DNA from: Blautia hansenii
Lineage (GTDB): Bacteria; Bacillota; Clostridia; Lachnospirales; Lachnospiraceae
Direction of reading: 5' to 3'
Length of the DNA: 52,910 nucleotides
NCBI RefSeq assembly: GCF_013304445.1
Contig: NZ_JAAITA010000020.1
Location: forward strand, 1 to 52,910
Of the stretch, positions 41,230 through 50,421 are shown piece by piece. The notes under the pieces are model-generated. The model ran no database searches. It was not told the DNA's origin and was given only the letters and a program-made list of their open reading frames with translations. The translations under genes were made by a program, and so were the position numbers. Position 1 is the stretch's first letter; each line of letters starts with the position of its first letter.

Positions 41230-42386
41230 TACAATAGTGCTGACCGTAGTGCTTCTACCTTATCGGTACGTTCCCACGGAAACTCCTTTCTTCCAAAATG
41301 TCCAAACACCGCTGTTTGGCTATAGATTGGACGTTGCAGCTTGAAATGGTCTATGATCTGTTTTGGCGTCAAACCAAACACCAGCGGAATGGCTGCAGCC
41401 AGACAGTCATCCGCACACACAGTTCCAGTACCAAAAGTATCTACCTGCACCATCACAGGTTCTGCCACACCAATTGCATAAGCAAGCGAAACCAAACACT
41501 TTTCAGCCAATCCGGCAGCCACCATGTTTTTGGCAATATACCTTGCCATATATGCCCCTGAACGATCCACCTTTGTTGCGTCTTTTCCAGAAAAGGCACC
41601 GCCTCCATGTGGCGCTATGCTACCATAACAGTCCACCATTAATTTCCTTCCTGTCAGCCCCGTATCTGCATCCAGACCGCCCACCACAAATTTCCCTGAC
41701 GGATTGATCAAAATCCTGGTATCCTCATCTGGTGGAAGCAGCCGCAGTGCCAGGCGTAACACTTTCTGCCGAATCTCCCGTTCCAGATCTTTTTGGGACT
41801 TTTCTTCAGCATGCTGGCAGGACACAATGACCGTATCCAAACGGACAGGTTTCCCATCTTCATATTCCACGGTTATCTGTGCTTTCCCATCTGGCAGTAA
41901 TCCCCGGATATATTCACTGATCCTGCAAGCCGACAATTCCCGGACAATCCGATGTGCCAGTACCACGGGAAGTGGCAGAAATTGTTTCGTTTCACTGCAT
42001 GCATACCCCGTCATGACTCCCTGATCTCCGGCTCCCATTTTCCATTCTTCGCCAGCTACATGCTGCTTTCTGGATTCCATGGAGTTTTGAACCCCCTGTG
42101 CGATATCCGGGCTTTGCTGATGGATCAAGGCATCAAAGAGGATTTCTCCTGCCTGGTATCCGACTTTTTCTACTACATCTTCAGCAACCGCCAAAACATC
42201 CGGCTCATACTTACTTGTAATTTCCCCGGCCAGAAGTACCGTTCCCTTTGTTGCAAATACCTCACAGGCTACTCTTGCTTCTGGATCCCCTTTCAAACAC
42301 TCATCCAGGATACTATCTGCAATCAGATCACAGAGTTTATCCGGATGCCCTTCTGTTACAGATTCCGCTGTATAAAATCGTTTCAT
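41229..42386 (-). CDS. metK: S-adenosylmethionine synthetase
   Basis: Makes S-adenosylmethionine from methionine and ATP in the cytoplasm. All 385 residues fit MetK: FYTAESVTEGHPDKLCDLIADSILD near the N terminus, GAGDQGVMTGYACSET (118-133), and GGGAFSGKDATKVDRSGAYMARYIAKNMVAAGLA in the C-terminal half. It is part of the transfer operon and overlaps the toprim gene by one base, so it was not simply captured from a chromosome. Two DNA methyltransferase genes of the same operon consume SAM, so a supply role is a reasonable inference. GGAG precedes the ATG, and a terminator-like hairpin stands just upstream. Confidence 0.93.
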   Translation of the reverse strand: MKRFYTAESVTEGHPDKLCDLIADSILDECLKGDPEARVACEVFATKGTVLLAGEITSKYEPDVLAVAEDVVEKVGYQAGEILFDALIHQQSPDIAQGVQNSMESRKQHVAGEEWKMGAGDQGVMTGYACSETKQFLPLPVVLAHRIVRELSACRISEYIRGLLPDGKAQITVEYEDGKPVRLDTVIVSCQHAEEKSQKDLEREIRQKVLRLALRLLPPDEDTRILINPSGKFVVGGLDADTGLTGRKLMVDCYGSIAPHGGGAFSGKDATKVDRSGAYMARYIAKNMVAAGLAEKCLVSLAYAIGVAEPVMVQVDTFGTGTVCADDCLAAAIPLVFGLTPKQIIDHFKLQRPIYSQTAVFGHFGRKEFPWERTDKVEALRSALL

Positions 42387-42410
42387 ATCTTTTTTCTCCT
42401 TTCAGACAAA

Positions 42411-42448
42411 AACAGCAGGAACACGATACTTACCGCATTCCTGCTGTT
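42411..42448 (-). terminator. Terminator/attenuator upstream of metK
   Basis: AACAGCAGGAA (42411-42421) and TTCCTGCTGTT (42438-42448) form a perfect 11-bp stem. On the minus strand it ends in TTTTTG, 25 bases before the metK start, so part of the operon transcript should stop here and metK may need readthrough or its own promoter. On the + strand it is also followed by a T-rich stretch. Confidence 0.65.
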
Positions 42449-42488
42449 TATTTTTCTCTTTTTTACCCTGCCTTTTTACAGGCTGGAT

Positions 42489-42725
42489 TTATGCTGTTTG
42501 TTTTTTCCGTTCTACTTTTATGACACGGATAAATTTCCCCATCAAAGGGAAATAAGTCACCAGAAAAACGAGAAGTGACCCCAGAAACGGAATCTTCCTT
42601 TTCTCCTTTGGAACACTCAACCCAATCATGACTCCGATGGCACATAAGCAGAACTTAACGAGTGCCAGATCCTTCCACGTACAGTTCTTAATATATGCGT
42701 CAGCATAAGAAAATAGAGACTTCAC
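42489..42725 (-). CDS. Small two-helix membrane protein
   Basis: A 78-residue protein starting MKSLFSYADAYIKNCTWKDLALVKFCLCAIGVMIGLSVPKEKRKIPFLGSLLVFLVTYFPLMGKFIRVIKVERK, with two membrane helices (about 19-37 and 47-64). Similar small proteins of Lachnospiraceae are sometimes labelled permease of phosphate ABC transporter, without proof. I prefer GTG 42725, since GGGGG lies 7 bases upstream; ATG 42731 overlaps that site. It stands alone between the adhesin and metK. The neighbouring stretch 42726-43042 contains no gene. Confidence 0.6.
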   Translation of the reverse strand: MKSLFSYADAYIKNCTWKDLALVKFCLCAIGVMIGLSVPKEKRKIPFLGSLLVFLVTYFPLMGKFIRVIKVERKKQTA

Positions 42726-42995
42726 GAACATTCCCCCTTGCATTTTCACACAGAATTTCCTAGTTAATTTCATTATATTCCGTCTGCCTCGCCAGTACAA
42801 GAATTCCCATCTTTAAATCTCTTTTTTCTACCCTACATCAGGAGGATCCTGGCGCTTTCCTGCATGTAAGAACAGACTACACACAGGAAGGCTCGTCAAC
42901 ACCCTGTTGCAATTCTCCTTGTTTTGAACACTTCCAGCTGGAAGAGAGGATGAGAGATCATGGATTTCGAACACTTCTCGGACACCTTTCTTTTC

Positions 42996-43022
42996 CAGCC
43001 GGTTTTCCTATTTTCCCGGCTG
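42996..43022 (+). terminator. Hairpin downstream of adhesin stop
   Basis: CAGCCGG (42996-43002) and CCGGCTG (43016-43022) form a 7-bp GC-rich stem, followed by TTTTG on the + strand only. It lies 20 bases past the adhesin stop and is a probable terminator, although the T-tract is on the wrong strand for the adhesin. Confidence 0.5.
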
Positions 43023-43042
43023 TTTTGAAATACCACTATTAT

Positions 43043-46000
43043 TTAGTTTTCTTCTTTTTCATCTGTTTCCTGCTTTTTCTTGCGATAAACAAAGCATCCA
43101 ATCAGTATTCCTGTACAAACCGCACAAATACCAAGAAGCAGCATTGGTGATACCGTATCATCCCCTGTTTTTGGAGCATCTGTTGGGATTCTCTGATTGG
43201 TCACATCCAGCTCCACTAAAATCTCTCCATCCTTTTCCCCTTCTAAATCAAAGGTAACCGGATGTGGCCTGGAATCCAGCTGGTATCCCTCTGGAGCCTT
43301 TGTTTCCACAACTTCATACTGGAACAGTTCTTTGATTCCTTTCTCGTTATAACTTCCGATCAGCAGTTCTTCACTTTCTGCCTGCCCGTTCTGGTCTGTC
43401 TTAAGAACTCCGGCCACTTCATTGGTCGTTTTATTCCGGATTTCAAATTCTGCACCTGCAAGGGCATCTCCGCTTTGAAGGTCTGTTTTCCTTAAGAAGA
43501 TTTTTCCATAGACAAATTCATTTTTCATGGATACCTTCTGTACTTCACCCGTATCCTCTAAAGTAAACTTCACATCCTCCGCCAGCGTGTATCCAGAAAT
43601 TGTCTGGGTTTCACGGAGCGTCAGTTCTTCTCCCACTGGCAGATATTCAATCGGATGTTCTGTTCCATCGGAAATCCATTCATCCAGCACTTCTTCTTTG
43701 CTGTTTAATACCTGAAGTTTCACACCTACAAGCTCGGTATCTCCAGTAATATCCGTTTTGCTGATATCCACTTTTGAAAAATCATCCTTCATTTCCACTT
43801 TTGTGATCGTTCCATCTTCTTTAACCTCAAAAGACACATCCTCTGCACTTACATATCCATCCTCTAACGGTGGAAGTTCTTCATGAAGGATATAGTTTCC
43901 CGCCGGAAGTGCATATTCCAGATGTTCTTCCTTGGTTGTGATCCATTCACGGACAACGGTTCCTTCTTCATCCAGAATCTGCAGTTTTGCACCTTCTACC
44001 GGTTCACCGGTTACAATATCTGTCTTTGTAAAATAGCTTTCTGTCGGCTGGTTCTCTACTTCCTTTTCCAGAAGGATAGCCGGAAGATTCTGGTCTTCAT
44101 ACGTTGCATCAATTTCCCAGATTTCATCATTTGGCAGATATCCCGGCAGATGCTGGTCTTCTTTTACATAATAATGTCCATGCCACAGGTCACTTTCAAA
44201 GGTAAGTCTGCCTTCCTGATCTGTCGCTTTTGTTTCAAGCAGCGTATCTTTTTCCACCACAACCTTGCCCTGCGTATTTTTGATATCTTCCCCGGCATAC
44301 AAACCAAACACCACACCCTCCAGTGCTTCTTTGGTTACGGAATTTTTCTTCTCCACAGAAATTTGGATTTTCTGCCGCTCATTCTTATAAGTAACACCTT
44401 CATAAACAACGGATACTGTGTCATCTTCTGCAGAAAGTGTGAACTCCTTCTGTTCAGGATTTAAGACAAAATGGTCACCAGCTGTCGTTTCTTTTAAATA
44501 ATAACTTCCTAATGGCAACTCTCCTATTTCCGCTTTCCCATCTTCATCTGTAGTCAGCGTTGCCACAAGTGCATCTTTTTCATAACGGATGATGCGGTTT
44601 CCATTCTCATCTACAGCTCCGTCTGGCGTATAGATGGTTTCTTTCGCATGAAGTTCAAAAACAGCTCCTTCCACACCGGATTCCTCATAGATAAACTTCT
44701 TTTCCAGTCCAGATTCAACTGAAACTTCCCCCATAACCATATCTTTCAATGTTACAAAGAATTTTTTTGCTTTTTCCAGCAGGTTCTCATCTTTGACTGT
44801 TTTTAGCTGTTCTCCTACTTTTTGCAAAGTAAGATGACCTGTCTGCACCTCATTATACTGTACGACTTCCACAATATAAGCGCCTGTATCCGGATCGATC
44901 TGATGAGGCGTGTCAGAATTAATCACAATTTCAATAGCCTTTGTTTGTTCTTCCTCATACCCTTGTCTCACATATCCATCCGGTGCCTGGATTTCTTCAA
45001 TCCGATAATGCCCTGCCTTTAATTCTTCTGGCAGGATCAGATATCCGTCTGCATTAGTGGAAAACTCAGAGATTTTCTCTTTCTCTGGATAATATACCAT
45101 TTGTTCCACATATGCTTTTTTCTCAAAATCCCAAATCTTATAAGTTGCAGAATTATTTAATACATTATGGTCTGTTTCCGCATCTTTCTTTATGATCTTC
45201 AGCATGAATTCAAATGGGCGGTCATCAAAGACTCTCCATTCCTGCGGATCTCTGCTGTCTTCGTTTACAGTTACCAAAAACGGATGGACTTGTTTCAGAT
45301 TTTCCGGTGTTTTGGTCTCTGCAACCACATACTGTCCATATGGAAGTTCCACGCTCTTGGCATATCCTTTTTTATCTGTTACAAGGACAGGTACTTCTAT
45401 TTCTTTCCCATCCTCATATGTGACTGCCACTTCTTCGTCTGTAAAATCATAACCAATAAAATCTTCCGGGGTAAATTCAGAACCATTTCCCGGTTTTAAG
45501 GTACCGTCTTTTACTTTGGAGAGATTGCTGACCAGATATATGGTAAATTCTGCTCCCTCCACTAAATCTGTCTCCGTCTGATCTCCATCCTCTGAAATCT
45601 TAATGATCTGAAACGCCTGTTTCTTAACTTTTTCCTTGACAGTCAGCGCCTTTACTACAATCGGTTTTTCCTGTCCTTCATAAATAAGCGTTGCATCATA
45701 TTCCGTTTCGTCCAGAAGGTATCCTTCTGGTGCAGCGATTTCTTTCACATACATTGCTCCAAGGTATACATTCTCAAATACGATTTCTCCGCTCTTTCCA
45801 AAGGTTTTTTCCTGAATCAGGCTTCCTGCTTTGTATAAAACTCCAGTTCCATCTGGTTTCTGGATATCTTCTTTCGCATACAGCCCGTAAACAGCACCGT
45901 CCAGTTTTGCATCTCCCTGCGGAAGGAAATCTCCCGTATCCACGTCCTGTTTCTTCACCGTGATCTTGCCTTTTACCGAGGTATTTACTGCTTCTACCTC

Positions 46001-47635
46001 TACACTTGATCCAGCGGACACATGAACCGGATATACAGTCTTATTGATTGCATATCCATTAGGCGCTGTGATCTCTTTTACATAAACAGTTTCTAATGCT
46101 GCATCAAAATAGTCACTGTAACTGATACCGTCTTCACCTGTCATAGCAATGGTCAACAGCTGGTCCGTACAGGTACTGTTTTTATAAACGCCATAGACTG
46201 CACCATCTAACGGGTTCCCTGTCTCCGCATCCTTTTTCAGAATCTTAACTCTGGCAAGATTTAGCCACTGGATATCAAAAGATACCGGAGCTGCTTTTTC
46301 AGAGATAAATGCTCCGATATCCTGATTGTTTCCTCCGGTGGAAGTTAAAACCAATGTTTTCCAGCTCTCACGGACAGAACCATAAAGCTGCCCGCTTTCC
46401 CATTTCCCAGTTACCGTAAGAGGTGCCTGCAGATAGAACGTATCTCCCCCATAAACTTCCAGATTTCCGCCGCTTACATTTGTTCCTTTTGACTTGTTAT
46501 ATCCGGTTACACCCTGTGGAACAGGAATGGTAATCTTATTCCGATGGTCACCGTTCAATGTAATATCTGGTGTTTTCTGGATATCACCTTCTCTTACTGC
46601 AGTCACATTTGCATTGGAAAAAGACAGCTCACCTTTTGGCGGCTCTTCCATGCCAAATAAGTGATTGATATAAGCAATCACACCTGCATTGACCAGGTTT
46701 TCATACGGGCATCCTGTAAATGCCAGATCCCCACAATAGGCATAAGATGCTGCAAGATGGGTATAAACATACTTTTCGTCATCACTTTTCCCAGACAGGT
46801 AACTGCCTGTGATATCTCCGGCTCCGCCATACCCATAATAAAGAACTTTCTGAAGATTCTTATTACTTTCCAGAATATCCGCAACATAGTCACCAGTAGG
46901 CGGTGATGCACGGTGGGATTCCAGACAGTACGCCAGTTTTCCATTCACCGTAAATAAACAGGTCAGATAATTACCTAAATAATCCGGATAGTAAATGGTC
47001 CGTCCTTTATTCAGATGGACTGTTTCACTTTTTCCCATACCATCTGCAGCAGAAAGCATCATCACATTTCCCTCTTCAATATCTCTTTCCAGCTCTGCAA
47101 GGACATCCGGGGTATCTTCCGGCTGGGAACTGGTAATCTCTACAGGAAGAGGCTGCTCCGAATCTTCCTCAGAAGACGTATCTTCCTTCTGTTTCTCCCC
47201 GCCATTGGATTCCGAGTGTGCCAGCCCTTCCGTATCGGTCAATGTGATGGTCCGTCCAATCATATATGGCTCACTTCCATCTTTTGGGGTAACCAGATAC
47301 TGTGCGTAATAAACACCTGGGTTTTCCGGCTGGAAAGAGCCTCCATCCTGATCTTTGATTTCAGACAGCAGTACACTCTCCCGCTCCGGGTCATAAGAAA
47401 TCCCTTCCATAGAAGTTTCTACCCGGAACTCTTTATCTGAGACATCTTTTACAATATCTTCTGCTCTTACCTTCTCTTCCGTCTGTTCCTCAAATACCTG
47501 CGTTTCCGTTTCTACTTTTGTCTCCGGCTGTTCCGCCGCAGCATAAACGGATGAAGAAATCATCGAACTCATTCCCATACTAAAAGCCATGACAAATGCC
47601 ATGGCTCTGGTTTTCCATTTTCCTTTCATAATCAT
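43043..47635 (-). CDS. Thioester/SpaA-type cell-wall-anchored adhesin
   Basis: Surface protein of about 1,530 residues. It has a signal peptide (KGKWKTRAMAFVMAFSMGMSSMISSSVYA), an N-terminal thioester domain (candidate Cys in KLAYCLESH and Gln in NNQDIGAF), and then some ten SpaA/Cna-B-like modules, each of the pattern K-K-D-x-E-T-G ... L-x-G-A-x-[FY]-x-[LV], likely cross-linked by isopeptide bonds. It ends in APKTGDD, a hydrophobic helix and RKKKQ, a variant LPxTG sortase signal. It probably forms a covalent fibre or adhesin for mating-pair contact. No sortase is in the window, so a host enzyme is needed. The start ATG 47635 follows AAAGGAG. Confidence 0.9.
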   Translation of the reverse strand: MIMKGKWKTRAMAFVMAFSMGMSSMISSSVYAAAEQPETKVETETQVFEEQTEEKVRAEDIVKDVSDKEFRVETSMEGISYDPERESVLLSEIKDQDGGSFQPENPGVYYAQYLVTPKDGSEPYMIGRTITLTDTEGLAHSESNGGEKQKEDTSSEEDSEQPLPVEITSSQPEDTPDVLAELERDIEEGNVMMLSAADGMGKSETVHLNKGRTIYYPDYLGNYLTCLFTVNGKLAYCLESHRASPPTGDYVADILESNKNLQKVLYYGYGGAGDITGSYLSGKSDDEKYVYTHLAASYAYCGDLAFTGCPYENLVNAGVIAYINHLFGMEEPPKGELSFSNANVTAVREGDIQKTPDITLNGDHRNKITIPVPQGVTGYNKSKGTNVSGGNLEVYGGDTFYLQAPLTVTGKWESGQLYGSVRESWKTLVLTSTGGNNQDIGAFISEKAAPVSFDIQWLNLARVKILKKDAETGNPLDGAVYGVYKNSTCTDQLLTIAMTGEDGISYSDYFDAALETVYVKEITAPNGYAINKTVYPVHVSAGSSVEVEAVNTSVKGKITVKKQDVDTGDFLPQGDAKLDGAVYGLYAKEDIQKPDGTGVLYKAGSLIQEKTFGKSGEIVFENVYLGAMYVKEIAAPEGYLLDETEYDATLIYEGQEKPIVVKALTVKEKVKKQAFQIIKISEDGDQTETDLVEGAEFTIYLVSNLSKVKDGTLKPGNGSEFTPEDFIGYDFTDEEVAVTYEDGKEIEVPVLVTDKKGYAKSVELPYGQYVVAETKTPENLKQVHPFLVTVNEDSRDPQEWRVFDDRPFEFMLKIIKKDAETDHNVLNNSATYKIWDFEKKAYVEQMVYYPEKEKISEFSTNADGYLILPEELKAGHYRIEEIQAPDGYVRQGYEEEQTKAIEIVINSDTPHQIDPDTGAYIVEVVQYNEVQTGHLTLQKVGEQLKTVKDENLLEKAKKFFVTLKDMVMGEVSVESGLEKKFIYEESGVEGAVFELHAKETIYTPDGAVDENGNRIIRYEKDALVATLTTDEDGKAEIGELPLGSYYLKETTAGDHFVLNPEQKEFTLSAEDDTVSVVYEGVTYKNERQKIQISVEKKNSVTKEALEGVVFGLYAGEDIKNTQGKVVVEKDTLLETKATDQEGRLTFESDLWHGHYYVKEDQHLPGYLPNDEIWEIDATYEDQNLPAILLEKEVENQPTESYFTKTDIVTGEPVEGAKLQILDEEGTVVREWITTKEEHLEYALPAGNYILHEELPPLEDGYVSAEDVSFEVKEDGTITKVEMKDDFSKVDISKTDITGDTELVGVKLQVLNSKEEVLDEWISDGTEHPIEYLPVGEELTLRETQTISGYTLAEDVKFTLEDTGEVQKVSMKNEFVYGKIFLRKTDLQSGDALAGAEFEIRNKTTNEVAGVLKTDQNGQAESEELLIGSYNEKGIKELFQYEVVETKAPEGYQLDSRPHPVTFDLEGEKDGEILVELDVTNQRIPTDAPKTGDDTVSPMLLLGICAVCTGILIGCFVYRKKKQETDEKEEN

Positions 47636-47651
47636 TCTTTCTCCTTTATCC

Positions 47652-48143
47652 TTATCGTCCCACTTCTCGACCATGAGACTCTTTTTTCTTCTCTTGCTTC
47701 TTCATTTCTTTTCTGGTCGCATGGACAGCTTTTTGAATCTCATTTTCCGATAATCCATTCTGCCTGCATCCTTCCAGAATCCCTTCCAGATATAATTTGC
47801 CCGGAAGTGCCGGTTGGCTCTGGTAGGGTTCATTCATAATATATACAGCTGCATAAAGTTCCTGCCCATCTTCACACTGCACAAGAATATCCTGTTTTCC
47901 ATACAGATATGGATATCCTTCATAGTAATCCAGGCTTTTTTCGCATTTTTCTGTAATACTCCATAACACACCCGATACCTGTTCCCCTTGCTCCGGCAGG
48001 ATACTGGCTACTCCATTTCCCCTGCTATTCCCCCGGAATGCCAAGCGGTAATCTTTCACCATTACATTTCCTATTACTTCTGCATCCGGGCATCGAAATT
48101 CCATTTGATCCAGATTCATGTTACTTCCATACGCAAAATACAA
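47652..48143 (-). CDS. Gamma-glutamylcyclotransferase-like (AIG2) protein
   Basis: AIG2/GGCT-fold protein of about 163 residues: YFAYGSNMNLDQMEFRCPDAEVIGNVMVKDYRLAFRG, then SGVLWSITEKCEKSLDYYEGYPYLYGKQ, containing the glycine-rich YGSN loop and the catalytic Glu in YYEGYP. Such enzymes cleave gamma-glutamyl amides to oxoproline and free amine. The partner amidoligase gene is directly upstream, a pairing known from comparative genomics of amidoligases. The start is odd: AAGGAGGG faces ATC (48153-48155) six bases away, where an ATG is expected (I-K-E-R-L-Y-F); the next choice is TTG 48143. Confidence 0.85.
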   Translation of the reverse strand: MYFAYGSNMNLDQMEFRCPDAEVIGNVMVKDYRLAFRGNSRGNGVASILPEQGEQVSGVLWSITEKCEKSLDYYEGYPYLYGKQDILVQCEDGQELYAAVYIMNEPYQSQPALPGKLYLEGILEGCRQNGLSENEIQKAVHATRKEMKKQEKKKESHGREVGR

Positions 48144-48168
48144 ACGTTCTTTGATAACTTTCCCTCCT

Positions 48169-49122
48169 TTATCGCTCTTCCTGCTTTCTCTTCAGACATT
48201 CATAGGTGTTCTTGTCATATCTCCATGCTTTGTCCCCTTCCAGATGATCCAATAAGTGTTTCCGCACATTCTTATATTCTGGTCCGATCAGGCCAAGCCG
48301 AAGAAGAAAGGTCCGAAAAGTAAAACAGGGGTTTTCAGAAATCTCCGTCTTTCTCATATGGGTACATTTCTGATTGATAGCTTGAGCAGAAATTGCTAAA
48401 GCAAGGGTGATATTTGCACGTACTTTTCCTGCATGGAGGGTACTGTTAAAACACCGCCATTCCACCGTTCCCTTATCAAACACAGCATGCAGGTTCAGCG
48501 CATAGTACCTGGTATCATCATAGTGACTATGCGATCTTCCTCCCATTCTTCTTTCCTCATACCACAGCTGACGAAATTTATCCATGGACATATTCCCGGA
48601 AGGCATTTTCCGGATATCTTCCAGCACATTTTCACGGACTTTTTTACACCATTGTTCCACCCGGCTGGGATTTACCTGCAGTGCTTTAAATAAAATATCT
48701 TCTTTGGAATACATGATCGTGAGCGCATTCTTTAAGCTTCGTGGTGTATGATTGGAGGCATCCACATGAACATGCATTCCACAGGAGGAATTGACTTTTC
48801 CCCCATGGCTTCTTAAACAGCGCACAACCTGTTGCAGTTTTTCCATTTCGCCATATTCCAGTTTCGGACTGACCATTTCTGTGCTGTACTCACTATCTGC
48901 ATAAACATAACGGTTTCCATTTCTTCGCTGTGTATGGATGCTCCCATCGTAGGTAAACTTCCACTCTTTTCCTTCCAGATCTCTGACTCCCCAAGTACTG
49001 TAATAGGTTCCAATATAATATGGCTGTGTTCCAAACAATTCTCCTACTGCGTTTGCTGCCTCTTCTCTGGTAATCCCCGTCATTTCTATTTCGGTTCCAA
49101 AGTATTGTTCTTTCAAATCCAT
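48169..49122 (-). CDS. Amidoligase-type enzyme
   Basis: Putative amidoligase (ATP-dependent, glutamine-synthetase-like fold) of 317 residues. Visible: FGTEIEMTGITREEA at the N terminus (the EIE metal motif), GGKVNSSCGMHVHVDAS in the middle (H-V-H motif), and NLHAVFDKGTVEWRCFNSTL towards the end. The family may add gamma-glutamyl groups to amines or peptides. The adjacent GGCT would undo this, suggesting a reversible modification cycle; its target is unknown (possibly envelope or protein tags). ATG 49122 follows AAGGTGG. The gene is in the transfer operon. Confidence 0.83.
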   Translation of the reverse strand: MDLKEQYFGTEIEMTGITREEAANAVGELFGTQPYYIGTYYSTWGVRDLEGKEWKFTYDGSIHTQRRNGNRYVYADSEYSTEMVSPKLEYGEMEKLQQVVRCLRSHGGKVNSSCGMHVHVDASNHTPRSLKNALTIMYSKEDILFKALQVNPSRVEQWCKKVRENVLEDIRKMPSGNMSMDKFRQLWYEERRMGGRSHSHYDDTRYYALNLHAVFDKGTVEWRCFNSTLHAGKVRANITLALAISAQAINQKCTHMRKTEISENPCFTFRTFLLRLGLIGPEYKNVRKHLLDHLEGDKAWRYDKNTYECLKRKQEER

Positions 49123-49134
49123 CCTGACACCACC

Positions 49135-50412
49135 TTACTGCAGAATATGGATACCGGAATGTACCTGAAACAAGCGTCTTCCTATGGCTTCGATCACATT
49201 AACGGTTACCCCGTTTCCTGCCTGCTTATATGCCTGTGCATCAGAATTAAGTTCCAAAATCTTGTCGATCTGTTCCTCATAATATCCCTGTAATCTCAGG
49301 CATTCCCGTGGTGTCAGTCTCCGGATTCTTCCTTCATAACACACCCCATGCCGGTCCTGTGCAGTTAAAGTGAACATTTCTTCCTCTGGTGCTTTCATCC
49401 TACGTCCCTGTTGACGGATATTTTTCCTTTCGGGTGTCAAAACAGCTCTTGGTCCCTCTTCTTCCAATGCTCCGGAGCGTTCCCCTAGATGTTTGTCACT
49501 AAGGCTATTCTGCCTTGTTGTGATACAGCGTGCCACTTCGGTTACACGCAGTCTGGAATCCAGATCTACAAAATGCACGGTTCCCTGGGTACTGCCCGTT
49601 GTCAGCGTATGGGCAACCTGATGCCCCACTCTTCCCCGTCGGGTATTCATCCCGGCATATCCCAGATCAATGCTGTCGCCTTCATATGCCATCTTATAAC
49701 CTTTTTTGGTATTTTCCTTAATGGGTACTCCAACATCATAAAGCCCTGTTTTTCCTCCCATCCCTCCTGCAGTGGAAGTGATAGTACAGCTTAATCCGTC
49801 TTTGGAATAAACTCTGCTCCCTTGGCAGCCTGGGACGATTTGAACAAGAGCCTTCTTGTTTGCTCCGGTGAAAGGTAATATTTTTCCGGCACATCTTTCA
49901 TCAAGATATCCGATAAGATACACTCTTTTTCTGGACTGAGGGACTCCGAAATCCTTGCTGTTAAGCACTTGCCATTCCACATGATACCCCAGTTCATAAA
50001 GCGTATATAAGATGGTGTTAAACGTCGCGCCTTTGTTATGCGATAACAATCCGGGTACATTTTCAAGTAAAAGATACGGAGGTCGTCTTGCTTTAACCAG
50101 TCTGGCAATTTCAAAGAATAAAGTTCCTCTGGCATCTTCAAAACCTTGTCTTTTTCCAGCAACTGAAAAAGCCTGGCACGGAAATCCTCCGCACAAGAGA
50201 TCAAACTCTGGTAGTTCTTCTGGTCGTATTTTTTTTGCGTCATTACAAAACCACTCTCCTTCTGTGTTAAAAATTGCTCGATAACTTCGGTCTGCATACT
50301 TATCGATTTCGCAATGTCCAACACAGGAAAAACCACCAGCCCTGTTGAGCCCTTCCCGAAATCCCCCTATACCGCTGAACATATCAAAAAATCGAATATT
50401 TTTTCTGACCAC
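49135..50412 (-). CDS. DNA (cytosine-5)-methyltransferase
   Basis: C5 methyltransferase of about 425 residues. Motif I is FFDMFSGIGGFREG; catalytic PCQAFS with Cys around residue 80, ENVPGLLS, and the SAM-binding QAGNGVTVNVIEAIGRR at the end are intact. It probably shields the ICE from restriction after transfer; no partner nuclease is seen. The start is unclear: a group II intron ends directly upstream (near 50421), and GTG 50412 touches GGGAG; TTG 50421 spans the intron border. The intron may therefore have replaced its native leader. Confidence 0.88.
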   Translation of the reverse strand: MVRKNIRFFDMFSGIGGFREGLNRAGGFSCVGHCEIDKYADRSYRAIFNTEGEWFCNDAKKIRPEELPEFDLLCGGFPCQAFSVAGKRQGFEDARGTLFFEIARLVKARRPPYLLLENVPGLLSHNKGATFNTILYTLYELGYHVEWQVLNSKDFGVPQSRKRVYLIGYLDERCAGKILPFTGANKKALVQIVPGCQGSRVYSKDGLSCTITSTAGGMGGKTGLYDVGVPIKENTKKGYKMAYEGDSIDLGYAGMNTRRGRVGHQVAHTLTTGSTQGTVHFVDLDSRLRVTEVARCITTRQNSLSDKHLGERSGALEEEGPRAVLTPERKNIRQQGRRMKAPEEEMFTLTAQDRHGVCYEGRIRRLTPRECLRLQGYYEEQIDKILELNSDAQAYKQAGNGVTVNVIEAIGRRLFQVHSGIHILQ

Positions 50413-50421
50413 TCCCTTCAA

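Noticed and set aside
42387-42488. SAM riboswitch before metK
   Set aside because: Only a terminator-like hairpin is visible; there is no room for, and no sign of, a known SAM aptamer.
41952-42578. 208-codon + strand open frame across metK and the small membrane protein
   Set aside because: It is antisense to metK and crosses the hairpin and start region; no start signal.
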